Made by a program: the position numbers and the translations under genes
The notes under the pieces: model-generated
Told to the model about the DNA's origin: nothing
Database searches by the model: none
Seen by the model: the letters and a program-made list of their open reading frames with translations, nothing else
Source of the DNA: Poecilobothrus nobilitatus
Taxonomy: Eukaryota > Arthropoda > Insecta > Diptera > Dolichopodidae
Direction of reading: 5' to 3'
Assembly (NCBI GenBank): GCA_947095535.1
Contig: OX352772.1
Location: 191,496,125-191,560,124, forward strand
Length of the DNA stretch: 64,000 nt
Shown here: piece after piece, positions 23,040 through 33,999 of the stretch
How positions within the stretch are numbered: position 1 is the stretch's first letter
Layout of the letters: the number at the start of each line of letters is the position of its first letter

Positions 23040-24851
23040 TTTTGAATACATATTTGTTAAAATTCTTACTGGTAGTAAAAGTATTTATCTAGGAGTAGTA
23101 TATTTTCCTCCAAGTTCTGATGAATCCTTTTATTACGAATTCTTGGATATATGTAAGTCTATAATTGCTTTAATGACAGAGGATGATAATATTTTTGTCT
23201 TGGGCGATTTTAACCGTCCATCATTATCTTTCGTGATTGATGAACTGGATAATAAACTACTGCTTTAATTACTAGTTAACATTTTAGATGAAATTGAGTT
23301 TAGTATTATAAGTACATTTTATGGAAATGATATACAACAAGTAATACAACATCCTAATAGTAATGGTAGATGGTTAGACCTAGCTTTTTCAAATGCTTAT
23401 GATGATGTTGTGGTTCATGCTGTCAATGATACAGATAATCTTTTTACCAACTCACTCCATCATAATTCAATATCAATAGAACTAACTCAAGCTAACCAAC
23501 AATTTTCGAAGTCTTACAATAATGAAATTGTATATGACTCCCATAACGCTAATTACGAAGGCATTAACAATGTCGTATCTATATAAACTGGAACGAGCTG
23601 TTAATGCAGCGAGATTTAAATTTAGTAGTTCTGGATTTCATACAATTTTGTCATCTATAATTGATAATTATACGCCAAGGATACTAAAAAAATATAAATT
23701 AATGGAACCTTGGCTAGATAGAGAACTCAGATCTTTACGTAATCGTAGAAATAAATTATATAAAATTATTAAATCTTCAGTTGATCCAAGCTCCGAAACT
23801 ATTAATGAGCATAAAAACTTAGCTGATGAATTTAAAATAAAATTCATTGCATCGTACGATAATTACGTTCAAAATATTGGTAACTCCATTTTAAGTAACC
23901 CTAGAAAATTTTTTGAATTTGTTAATACAAAACGTAAGTCGTCAGGTTACCCAAACTCTATGTCCTTAGATGGTAAAGTCTCATCCTGCCCTGATGAAAT
24001 TTGCAATTCTCTCATTCAAAATTTAAACTTATTATTCGAAGATGTTTTTTCAGAAATTAGTAATTTAGATATTAAAAAAGGATCTGGTCCTGATCTTCTT
24101 CCACCAATTTTTTTACATAACTGTATTCATAATTTAACTGTCCCACTTACATTAATTTTTAACAGATCCCTTATGTCAAGTACTTTTCCACAATTTTGGA
24201 AAACCTCATACCTGATTTTGATTCACAAAAAAAGTGGCAAAGCAATAATAGACAATTATAGAGGTATAGCAATTCAGTCGACTATACCCAAATTATTTGA
24301 AAAACTTGTTACTGATAAAATTACACCTATAATAGATCCTTATCTTAATCAAGAACAACATGGTTTTAGAAAAGGTTGTACAACCACCTGATGGTTTTCA
24401 CATCAGATATATTATCTTCTATGGAAAAAGGTACAATTTTGAAAGAGTACAATTTGTTAGATTTCAAGGTACTATATCTAAGCCTATTTCTGTCTACTCT
24501 GGGGAACCTCAAGGTAGTCTCTTAGGACCACTTTTATTCAATATATATGTAAGTGATCTTTGGAATTTCTTATCAGGCGTTGCCCACTTTACTTATGCTG
24601 ATGATCTTAAGATTTATCATGTAATTAAGAATGATACTGATTGTTGTTTTCTTCAATCAAAATTTAAGTGCTTAGAAAAATGGGGCTCTGACAACATGCT
24701 AGATCTCAACGTTAGTAAGTGTTATACTATGACCTTTTCACGGAAAAGATCCAAATTGATGCATAATTATTCCATACAAAACTGCAACCTAGAATGTTTG
24801 GATCATATTACAGATTTGGGAATGATTTTGGATAATAAACTGAATTTTTAA
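23040..24851 (+). pseudogene. CR1-like ORF2: endonuclease end and reverse transcriptase, motif A lost
   Basis: Endonuclease C-half: SIYLGVVYFPPSSD, IFVLGDFNRPS (GDFN motif), GRWLDLAFSN, and LHHNSISIEL in place of the SDH motif. The RT open piece (23522-24391) runs from the linker MEPWLDRELRSLRNRRNKLY through SGPDLLPPIF, WKTSYLILIHKKSGK, NYRGIAIQSTIPKLFEKLV and EQHGFRKGCTTT. Here about 100 residues are deleted, including motif A (the first catalytic Asp). It resumes as VQFVRFQG, SGEPQGSLLGPLLFNIYV and FTYADDLKIYHV (motif C), ending LDNKLNF at 24848 without the thumb end. Confidence 0.87.
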
Positions 24852-25043
24852 ATGTATCTAAAAAAAAAAAGAAAAAAAGAGAGAAAACAAAAGAAAAACT
24901 AAAAATAAATTGTAATTCGTTTTGTAGTCTTAAGTCAGCAAAATAATGATTTTTTTTTGCATTGTATTGTGTAATAATAATTTTAAGTTTAACTTTAAGA
25001 ATTTTTGTTACAGCCTTGCTTTGGTTCTAAAATAAATAAATAA

Positions 25044-25608
25044 ATAAATTATTTTTTATTTTTTTTTTTCCTAAGGGAGGTGGGAATCTTCCAAAGACAC
25101 CAAGAATTATCCCTTTGTAGTGTCAGATTCTTACTGACTAAACCCACCACCCCCTTTAGCCAATAAAGTGGGATGAAACCCTTACCTGCGAAAGCAGTAT
25201 ATTGGCTAGGGAGTAGGGATAGGAAAGGATAGGAAATGGATACGGAAACATTGAATTGGGAGTGGGACTGTAAGGAAACAATGAATCCGCCTATTATTAT
25301 TTTGCTAACAGTGACTAAAGCCGTCACAACAGTTACAACATGTATATATATTACTACATGTGGTAATTATTGAAGGCAACCCCCACTGTTTTATTACTAT
25401 TATTATTATTATTATAATTATTATTACTATTATTATTATTATTATTATTGTTATTATTGTTATTATTTTACTACAGAGTCAGCGCTATCCGTGAATTACA
25501 ACATGCAGCAGTATATAACACCTTACTTGCATGATATAACCAAAGATGGCTCTACTGTAGCAGCTATTATTATTACTATTATTATTATTATAGTTATTGT
25601 TTTATTAC

Positions 25609-25642
<34 letters not shown>

Positions 25643-25850
25643 ATTATTATTACTATTATTATTATTATTATTATTATTAATATTATTATTGTTATTATTA
25701 CTAATATTAATTATACGATATACATTATTACGATATAAAAGTACTACATATTTTTTATTTATGACCTGACCGGGGTTTGAACCCAAGACACTTCGATTGA
25801 AAGGTTTGGCGACTTAACCACTGCGCCATGAGTCAGATAAATTATTTTTT
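25044..25850 (-). mobile_element. Full-length tRNA-derived SINE with 14-bp target duplications
   Basis: ATAAATTATTTTTT at 25044-25057 and 25837-25850 is the target-site duplication. Between them, on the minus strand: a tRNA-like head (25836-25757) with A box TGGCGCAGTGG and B box GGTTCAAACCC; a body with GTAGTACTTTTATATCG; two AAT microsatellites (about 25700-25560 and 25470-25395); a conserved block containing TCATTG and CAGTCCCACTCCCAATTC; and the tail GGTTTAGTCAGTAAGAATC...GATTCCCACC ending in poly(A). About 780 bp is long for a SINE, mostly because of the microsatellites. Related copies: 39555-39965, 49809-50433, 57700-58385. Confidence 0.87.
25058..25150 (-). promoter_or_regulatory. SINE 3' tail with pairing arms (probable LINE RT recognition)
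   Basis: On the plus strand, GGTGGGAATC (25079-25088) can pair with GATTC (25126-25130) and CCCACC (25143-25148). The same arrangement with different paired bases closes the 3' UTR of the Jockey LINE at 62546-62620 (GTGTGGAATC with GATTC and CCACAC). This pairing-preserving change suggests a conserved RNA stem used to recruit the reverse transcriptase. Function is inferred. Confidence 0.5.
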
Positions 25851-26182
25851 TTTATTTAAACTACATTTTCAACTTTATTTTACATATGTATCACTCAGAT
25901 CATAAAAAAAAGTATTAGCAAAAAAAATTAATATGATACCAGTACATACATTGTGCGTAGATATAGTGACAAGCAGTTTAATATTTTATCATAAAGTTTT
26001 TTTTTTTTTCTTCTTGCTACTTTATTTACACCTATCTAATTTATAAAATGTGAACCTTATAATTAGTTAACATTTAGATATTAAGTAAATCATTTGACAA
26101 TTCGTTAAGTGACTTGTAGTCAAAAACCCATTGATATCTGTCTTTCTTCTGTATTTACTTTTTCAGCAAAGTGTTGATTGTT

Positions 26183-29100
26183 TTAAAACCTTGAAACGAG
26201 ATAAAAATGAGTGAATCGTTTTAGCCTGTGGTGCTCGGGATTTCTTGTTTTAAGTTTTCTGACCAGTAAGTTTGGATGGTTGTCTAGCCTACTAAAGTAT
26301 TTTCCACTCCGCAGGCCTATCTCTTTTTTGACGGAACAAATTTGTAAATCATTTCTGATTGTTTCGTTGCGCACATACCACGGTGATTTTGTTATTAATC
26401 TAAGTGTTTTAGCTTTGGAAACGCTCCATTATCTCTATATTTGACACACTGGTCGTACCCCATTGTTTAATACCATATGTCCAATCTTGGTAATATGGAT
26501 AGTAACCAGTGCATACTATTTAGTTTAGTTCGAAACTGTTTAATTTTGTTACAAATACTCGTACGCCATATTAGCTTTTGATCTAGGTGAAGTCCAAGGT
26601 ATTTAGCTGAATTTGTCTGTGGAATGTCGTTCCGTTCAATGTGACAGGTGGGCAGGTATCTTTTCTTTCTCACTGATTTGGCTTCATTGACTTTAATTCT
26701 CCACTTTTTCAACCATAGCTATAAATCGTTCAAGGCGAGTTGCAGTTATGCAGATGCATTTTCTGAAATTGTGCTAGAAGTTAATAACACAGTGTCGTCA
26801 GCATAGGTTGCCATGGTTATTTCATTATTTTTGGGAAGATCTGCTGTGTTTATTAGGTAGAATATTAGTCCCAGTACACAGTCTTGTGGTACTTCAGGAA
26901 AGATATCGAGTAGCGGTGTACACTTTCCATTATATTTGACAGCGAATTTTCTTTTAGTTAAATAAGAACGTGAAATTTGGTAGAATGGATGTGGTAATTT
27001 CTTTTTCAACTTGTACAAAATTCCCTCGTTCCAGACTTTGTTGAACGCTTAAATAATATCCAACAAAAACTGCAGCGCAATAGCTTTTGTTCTCTAGATC
27101 TGTTCTTATATAATCAACCACTCTATGTACCTGTTCAGTTATTGCATGGTGTTGCCCGAAACCAAACTGATGATTAGGTACGGCTCTTCTTTCATGTAAT
27201 ATCGGTTTTAATCTGATCATGAAAAGCTTTTCAAAATTTTTTGAAAATGTTGATAACAGGCTAATCGGCTTATAAGAGGATACTAAGTTCATATCTTTCC
27301 CAGGTTTTGGTATCATTATTATTTCGGCAATCATTCAGCCGGAAAATAGCTTGTTTTGAGAATAGCATTGAATAGATAGGTAATGTATTTAATGCCTTTG
27401 GTAGATAGTTCTTTTAGAATTTTCCCGTCAATTTTATCATACCCCGGTATTATCTTGTTGCTGATCCCATTGATTATATTTTCAACTTCCTTTGTAGAAA
27501 AGCTTTTGATTGGCACACTCATTTGATATCGTGTTGATAAAAAATTGATAATGTCATTATTTTCTTTATCAGATATTTCTGCATCAAAAGGCTTGAATAC
27601 GTTTCTAAGATGCTTCGCAAAAGCTAAAGCTTTATCAGCATCTCTTCTTGTCCAATCTCCATTATGTTTTTTTATTGGCGGAATATGTATTTATTGAAAC
27701 ACTATAAATACATATATACGGAATATTATATGGCGGAATATGAATAAGATTTTTCGTCGCCTTTCATAAAGAAAAGTTAGTATTCTCGGCAAGTGTTAGA
27801 TGTTTTAAATAATTTGCAAACGATTCGTTTTTGATTTTATGTAGCAGTGTTTTGACATTTTTCGTAGTCTTATTTAATTTTGCTTTATCTGATGGAGATC
27901 TAGTTCTTTGCCAAATTTTTTTTAGTTTTTCTTTTGCTCTATTTCTTGTTTAATGTCGTCTGGGTAAATATCTTGCCTTATATGTTTGGATGTTGTAATA
28001 TTATATTTTGGTGGATAATATAGATCCGATATCGTAATAGAGCCATTATTAGTTTCCACCGACAAACTAGTTGCTTGCGGATAATCTTTGTTATATTTGT
28101 TTAATTCAAAATGTTTTAGTGGACTTCTGATGATGATTGCTGATCCTCCATGAGCTGTTCCATCTGGGTGTTTGGTATCATAGATGTTGTAATTTTTATA
28201 CCCGTACGATAGGATCGGGTATAATAAAATTACTCCTCCGTTTGTAACACCTCGAAATAAGCGAGCTAGATATACCTTCAAAGGTATGGATCGGATCAGA
28301 AAAAAATTCTAAGACTTTTGAGCCATGTCCGTCCGTCAGCACGCTAACTCAAAAACTAAGAAAGCTAGAATCTTGAAATTTACACAAAATATTCTGGGAG
28401 TAATTTGTAGGTTCCCTATTTTTTTTGGTTGAGTTTGGACCAGGCCTTAGGGTAGCTCTCGAACACCTAACTTTTAGATCCCCACATTTTTTTTGAAATA
28501 GAGCTGTGAATTTTTAACTGCTGATAGATCTCACAAAAATATTAATTTTTCCCCAAAGGTTCAAAAAAGCTCTATATTTAAATTGTTATAAAACAAGTTG
28601 TATAAGGTATATCTTCATTTTGAAAACGCCAAACGATTACTACTTTCATTAGCTTTAAAAGTATATATACAATAAATATAAATTTGTGGCATACGGTGTC
28701 TTAATTTACCGTTATGCAAAACTCAAATTTTGCAAAATTCTTTAACCCTTCTATCTTCTAAACAGTTAAAGTTGGAAACTTGAAATTTTGACAGAAGTTA
28801 GATCTTTGAAAATAAGTATGAGTCATTTTAGGAGCTGTAAGGGGTCAAAAACTGAAAATTTCCTATTTTTAAACACCTGTAACTTGAACACCTGTTAACA
28901 TTTTTTTGAAGTAATACACAAAAATTAAAGCTTTAACATTATACTCCTTTTTCTGTTAACAACTTTTTTTAATAATATAGGGTTACTTTATAATTGACGA
29001 AAGTGTTACTTGATTTTTTCAAATTTTCTAACAAATTTCTTTAACGAATTTTTTCCATTTTGTTTTACTCGATATTTTGAAATTGTTGAGGATATAATGC

Positions 29101-29813
29101 ATAGTACAAAAAAATGTAAATAAATAAACAACATAACGGTTGCTTGAAAATTTTTGATTTATATGATATTGATATATATACATACTTATATAATATCATG
29201 TTTATTTACATATCGTATATGTCACTAGTGAATGAATGATAAGAGTATAGATGTATATTATATAGCACCGTATTTACATAGATATATGTATTTTATTGTA
29301 CTTATAAGAAATTATTCTGTCAATGGAATATTTAAATATAATATAATATAATATTTAAAATTATATTTACTATTTTGTACTAAGTAAATTTAATATACAT
29401 TTACCGCTTAGTATTAAATGGTACTATAGAATATTTGAAAAAGTTTTGGATTGATAATCGTTATGTGGAAGGTTAAAATCTGCTTTTGAAGAATGTATAA
29501 ACATATAGTTTGAATATATGTACAACCCATAATTCTAGAAATTATAAAATTCACCCAAATTATTTTAAAATATTAAAAAAATAATATTGTAAGCAAAGTG
29601 ACAGGCTGTGAACATACTAACGGTTCGTACGGGTATCTAAGAGTTGACAAAGGCAACTGTATTCTTCCTCGTTTTATTTTAGAATATTAGTAAAATGTGC
29701 TTCCGAAATTAGTAGTAAATCAATTTTGTTTTGACTTAGAAATAATTTCACCTCTTGCGTATGTTATGCTAGGCCGTTGGCGTTCCAGTAAGCTAGTTTA
29801 AGTAGTTGAGACA
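26183..29813 (-). pseudogene. Jockey ORF2 (APE endonuclease and reverse transcriptase), split and degenerate
   Basis: The start codon at 29813 begins MSQLLKLAYWNANGLA, the N-terminus of the endonuclease, with DLLLISEAHFTN (catalytic Glu) by about 29690. The TIR element then interrupts it. The rest resumes at 28197 with DTKHPDGTAHGGSAIIIRSP and YYPPKYN. The second half of the endonuclease is mostly lost. RT: NGISNKIIPGYDKIDGKILK (27460), SYKPISLLSTFSKNFEKLF (27280), HQFGFGQHHAITEQVHRVV; motif A carries a stop and frameshift near 27050. PQDCVLGLIFY (mutated PQG motif) and ATYADDTVLLTS (motif C intact) follow, then NSAKYLGLHLDQKLIWR and a C-terminus with RNPEHHRLKRF. Multiple breaks. Confidence 0.87.
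28198..29636. mobile_element. Non-coding element with 12-bp terminal inverted repeats
   Basis: ATACCCGTACGA (28198-28209) is the exact reverse complement of TCGTACGGGTAT (29625-29636). The two flanks are continuous parts of a Jockey endonuclease, so insertion boundaries are set by context. A hairpin TATACCCG...CGGGTATA lies at the left end (28197-28223). The interior has no coding trace and contains GTCCGTCCGTCAG near 28327, a motif style common in non-autonomous fly DNA elements. No target duplication is evident. A similar ACCCG...CGGGTATA hairpin is at 48890-48911. Confidence 0.72.
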
Positions 29814-29844
29814 TGACTAAATTTGTTTGTGACTGTGGATATAA

Positions 29845-31248
29845 TATTTAACATTATGCTCATTTGTTGTGTGAAGTTTTGCATTAAAGTTTGAAATTCT
29901 GTTATTTGATTTTGCAGTGATTTTTGATTTGTTGTAGAAGTGTTTCCTTTTTTATTATCAATAGTAGTTTTTACCATATCAGCAAACGTGTGCTTAGATT
30001 GTACCGCTTAACCAGCTGTAGTTGAAACATTGGGTACAACGTTATTTATTGTTTTTCTTGCGTGTAATGGTGAAAAAGTTTTCCTTTGCAGGTTCTTGTA
30101 GTGGCTGCAGCCTTTGTAATTAACTGGATGATTTTCAGAACATAGTACACATTTGTCTAGGTTATCTTTACTTACTCTTTGGCATTCAAAGGAGTGATGA
30201 GCTTCTGCACATTTTACACATCTAGGATTCCTATGGCAATATTTACTGGTGTGACCATAACGTTGGCTTGATATGCATTGCGGAATTTCCTTTTTGGATG
30301 TGGTGGTTCGACGGATACTATTGTATGCAACATTTTTTGTATGGGGTATATTTCTTTATTGATCGTATTTGGGTTTAAGTCTATATAAAATAACGGCAGT
30401 TGTTTTTTAGTTGTACGTTGTACACGGTTGTAACTGTGTGTCCAAAAGTTTCTAATTCATCTTTCATAGATTCTGGCGATGTAGAAGAATGTAACCCTCG
30501 AGAACCACTCTAAAGCTCCTTTCTGATTTCATTTTGTACATGTGGTACTCTTGATTTTTATCCGAGAGAGCTTTAACTATTCCTCTATATGTTGCAGGTG
30601 CATTAGCTTGGATTTTAACCTCTTCACTGTTTATCACTTTAATTTCTTGCTGACCATGAGCTATCTCTTTAAGTAGTTCTGTAAGGGGAAACATATTTTG
30701 TATTATGGCCACGAATATTGGTGGTGGTTTGGATGCTTTTTGGTTTATTTTTTCTTTTTGATGATTTACCGTTTTGACATCTGGAATGTTATTTTTATTT
30801 TCAGTTTTATCTGGCAACTTTTGCTGCTTGCCATTTGGTTAATGGATAATGGGATTAACTGGATCACTTTTGGTTTTGTAAAAGTTGTTCCTTGTTTCAT
30901 ATATGTGGATGGCGTACTTTGTAGTATCTCTTACAGTTGGTGTTTCAATATTATGTTTTCTTCTTTTAAAGTTTGCAGCTCTTCGACTAGACCGCTTAAA
31001 ATAGATTTGGTGTTCTCATCAAAAGTAGAAGCAATTTGTTTCAACTGCATACATTTATCATCCCCATTAGCATTATTATTTAGAATACCATCGAAATTAT
31101 CGTTGTTTATATTGCTATTTATAACTTGGTTATTATTGTTATTTATTTTTGTAGTACTATTTGTATTTTTGTTATTATTATGAATGCTTGTTTTGGCATT
31201 TTCAATTGTTGTTGACATAAGTGGCGGCGATCGCATAGTTTTACCCAT
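29845..31248 (-). pseudogene. Jockey ORF1 (Gag-like, zinc-knuckle RNA-binding protein)
   Basis: The start at 31248 gives a 105-codon N-terminal part with an Asn-rich stretch and a coiled-coil-like end (LSGLVEELQTLKEENIILK). After a frameshift, 30817-30464 has PPIFVAIIQNMFPLTELLKE and YKMKSERSFRVVL, the core fold of Jockey Gag. Further on, past another frameshift, come three Cys/His clusters at about 30280-30100: QRYGHTSKYC (first Cys lost), CVKCAEAHHSFEC and CVLCSENHPVNYKGC. These are zinc knuckles for element RNA. A stop near 30010 ends the readable part before the ORF2 start. Confidence 0.83.
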
Positions 31249-31259
31249 ATTTTCGCATT

Positions 31260-31689
31260 CTTTATTCTTTACTATTATTCTTTATTATTATTATTTTTAT
31301 TAATATTATTTACATAGATTTAGATAGATTTATAATTTATTTTATAATTTGGAATTATATTTATTATTAATAATTTAATTAATTTAATTTTTAATTATAT
31401 CTTATTTTATTTATAAAATATTAATTGTGTTTTAATAATTAGTAATTTTTGAATATATGTTTGAAAATTTGCCGGTACAAATTTGTCTCTTAGATAGAAA
31501 TTTGCACGTAGGTAGCATTAATTACAATGCAAACGAAAATGCAGATTTCTAAAATAATTTTCGAAGATCTTATTTGCAATGGAATCACAGTTTGTAATCA
31601 CTATTATTTTTTTCTTCTACTTCTAGATGTTCACGATTCAGAAGTTCGATTACAACTCTTTATCATAAAGTAACTATATGTATATATAA
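31260..31689. other. AT-rich flank, nothing recognised
   Basis: ATT-rich low complexity (31260-31450), possibly 5' UTR of the Jockey element near 31250, then featureless sequence. Confidence 0.35.
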
Positions 31690-31815
31690 ATAACAGCTAC
31701 AGCCGAGTAATCAACGGCTTAGTGAAATTAATTATTCCAGAAACTGAAACTTAGTCAAATATGAATAATAAATGACTTAGTGGATGCCCTATGTTCCTTA
31801 ACGGAGTGGAAAAGA
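31690..31815 (+). repeat. LINE/SINE-type 3' end, copy 2
   Basis: Second copy of the 11560-11690 sequence, with GAGTAATCAACGGCTTAGTG, ACTTAGTCAAATATGAATAA, GACTTAGTGGATGCCCTATG, a small terminal hairpin (TTCC-5 nt-GGAG) and an A-run end. Confidence 0.7.
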
Positions 31816-32154
31816 AAAAAAAACTATGTATTTATATAGAGTATTCAAGTGGAAGAAAAAAGTTTGACAGTTTTTTTAATTTCGTAAAATCAAGTTGATC
31901 GTATTTTCGTTTTTCTTTTTGTTTGTATATCAATCCATGTATGTATGTACATCTGTATATATTGCTTCATATAACTTTTATGACTTCTTAAAATATAAAA
32001 CCTCGATTCTACCTTGATTTTTTAAGAATCAATTTTAATTGTTTCAAACCATAGGTACAAGAATTATTATTATAAAAGTATAAAATAAGAAAAAATGTGT
32101 ATATTAATATGAATTTAAAGTTATTTTCATTTCCTCTAAAAAATATAATTTTTT

Positions 32155-32575
32155 CTTCTTAGTCAATGAAGTACTTTCTAAGTACTGCACTCACTGTTCT
32201 ACTATACATTGGTGTTGCTAATTTAACTATAATTTTTTCAAAAGTAATCAGATTAATATGTTATCTAGCTAATTTGGTACGCATCTTAGTTTTTCCATTT
32301 ATTTGAACTTCTCATAATTCTATGAGGCTTACCATCTGCTTACCTTCTGAGCTTTTTAAATCGGAACCCATTAATATATTTGAGATATACCCATAAGAGA
32401 TTTCGTTAGTTGGGGAAAATAGAATATGCAAAAACTTTTGTTATTATTATAATTAAAAAATGGTTTATCATGTGTTATTTCTAGCAATGAAAAAACTTTG
32501 GCTAAAGCTTGTTCACAAGTAATTGCTCGTATTGTAATACCAATATCGGACAAAATTAGACAATTGAATATTTTA
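32155..32575 (-). pseudogene. P-element-type transposase fragment, minus arm of an inverted repeat
   Basis: The minus strand reads SLLEITHDKPFFNYNNNKSF then FCIFYFPQLTKSL, the place of the DxPHLxKS signature in P-family transposases. After a frameshift, TKLARHINLITFEKIIVKLA and SRTVSAVLR match the conserved stretch that follows. Only the middle of the protein is present. 32213-32554 is the inverted copy of 33572-33925. Confidence 0.68.
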
Positions 32576-32985
32576 GATAATTTAAATATTCCATCGAAAA
32601 ATATTTTTTAATTTTTAGAAAAAATATTCTTCTAAACAAAAAAGAAAAAAGTAAAAACTAGTAGATCTCCATTACAATTTACACCCCACTTAAGCAATAT
32701 TATAATAAAATTTTGTTGGCCTTCAAATATTATGTATGTGTTGTGTAGAGTTATAAGAAAGATTATCTGTTACAATATCTGTTAATGCATTTTTTACAAC
32801 TACCTAAACAAAAAAAACCGTAAAAGTAGGTAAAACATGTGTTACTTTATTTCAAAATCATTTTGTTATTAAAATTACTGTAAGAGAGAAAAAGAACAAA
32901 ATATTGTTTGGTAATATTTTTACAATGCTTTTTTAAAGGCACAACTTTGTTACTGTGTCTATGTATAAGTATAATACCATAAAGT

Positions 32986-33112
32986 AACTATATACATAGA
33001 GAACTCACGTAGAAGAAAAAATCGTAGTCAATTTCATTGATTTGAAATCAGCCCAAGATCGTATTTGGGGTTATTTCGTAAAAAGATGACCGTATTTTTG
33101 GTATACCATCAA
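32986..33112 (+). repeat. Dispersed repeat, copy of 13252-13322
   Basis: TATATACATAGAGAACTCACG, a 55-bp insert relative to the other copy, then GGGGTTATTTCGTAAAAA and TATTTTTGGTATACC. It lies between the two P-type arms and may be part of the same transposon. Confidence 0.6.
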
Positions 33113-33282
33113 AGAACATAAGAAAAGCAAAACAAAATTTTAAAAGAAAAAACATTCAGCATAAAAAGGGTTAAACAATTTACCATAATATCTTTACAAA
33201 AAAAAAATTAAATTAAGAAGGGAAGAACACGCACAACAAACATTTATTTTAATGCACGATAATTATAACAACGGCTTTACAC

Positions 33283-33369
33283 TTACAAGCCGAAGAATTC
33301 AACGAAAACTTTGCAAAAAAAAAGCCATTTGCGTACAAAATAAATTGAGTGTTCCGATCCGGCTTGTAA
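33283..33369. repeat. Short perfect inverted repeat (10-bp arms)
   Basis: TTACAAGCCG (33283-33292) pairs with CGGCTTGTAA (33360-33369), 67 bp apart, in otherwise AT-rich DNA between the P-type arms. No product recognised. Confidence 0.5.
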
Positions 33370-33571
33370 GATATTTAGGCGTTGTTTATAAAATATTTTA
33401 AAATTTTTTATTAATATTTTTTTTGTAACTGATGTATGGATATACGTACATACCTATCTATACAGATATTCCTCTCGTAACACTTTTAAATTTTATTTTT
33501 AGAATATAAAATATAGAATACAGATATTCGTCTTGTAAGAGTTTTAGAAATTATTAAAAAAATTTGAGAAG

Positions 33572-33990
33572 TTTGTTCGATATTGGTATTATAATACGGA
33601 CAATTACTTGTGATTAAGCTTTAGCCAAAGTTTTTTCGTTGCTAGAAATAACACCTGATAAACCATTTTTGTTAATTATGTACATACATATAATAATAAA
33701 ACATTTTTTGCTTATTCGATTTTCCCCATCAATTACATCTCTTAGAAATACATTAATGAGGCCCGATTTAAAAACCTCAGATGGTATTACAAGATGGTAT
33801 TAAAATTCTCATAGAATTATGAGAAGTTCAAATAAATTGAAAAACTAAAATGTGTACTAAATTAACTAGATAAGATATTAATCCGCATACTTTTAAAAAA
33901 ATTAGAGTTAAATTAGCAACACAAATATTTACTATCCATTCTTACAATCTCAAAATTTAAAGTTCAAAATGTACTTATAGGCTAAAAAAA
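33572..33990 (+). pseudogene. P-element-type transposase fragment, plus arm of an inverted repeat
   Basis: Same piece as at 32155-32575 but on the opposite strand, about 1 kb away, and more damaged: the matching text includes GCTTTAGCCAAAGTTTTTTC, GCTAGAAATAACAC and AGAATTATGAGAAGTTCAAA. The arms diverge on both sides, so this is either two insertions of related copies or an old inverted duplication. Confidence 0.65.
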
Positions 33991-33999
33991 TCTACTATA

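Larger units (their letters stand above)
21091..25050 (+). mobile_element. CR1-like non-LTR retrotransposon with PHD-like ORF1
   Basis: Plus-strand order: ORF1 (21091-22700), an expanded AAT microsatellite (22690-22985) where the start of ORF2 should be, endonuclease end (23040-23500), RT (23560-24850), 3' UTR and a terminal (AAAT)n repeat at 25030-25050, typical of CR1-like tails. The SINE at 25058 was inserted directly at this tail. Confidence 0.8.
25998..31250 (-). mobile_element. Near full-length Jockey-clade LINE, interrupted by a DNA element
   Basis: Minus strand: ORF1 from 31248, ORF2 from 29813, ORF2 end at 26183, then a 3' UTR of about 170 bp and a poly(A) tail (T-run on the plus strand near 25998-26010). 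A 1.44 kb element with terminal inverted repeats sits in ORF2 (28198-29636). RT phrases such as IIMIPKPGK, YADDT and HQFGFG identify the Jockey clade. The element at 62.5-64 kb is a relative. Confidence 0.85.

Noticed and set aside
25757..25836. Possible functional tRNA gene on the minus strand (good A and B boxes)
   Set aside because: The anticodon arm does not pair properly, and the sequence continues into a SINE body enclosed by target duplications.
30698..31183. 161-codon hydrophobic plus-strand frame resembling a membrane protein
   Set aside because: Antisense of Jockey ORF1, whose Asn-rich and coiled-coil sequence explains the Phe/Leu/Ile-rich reading.
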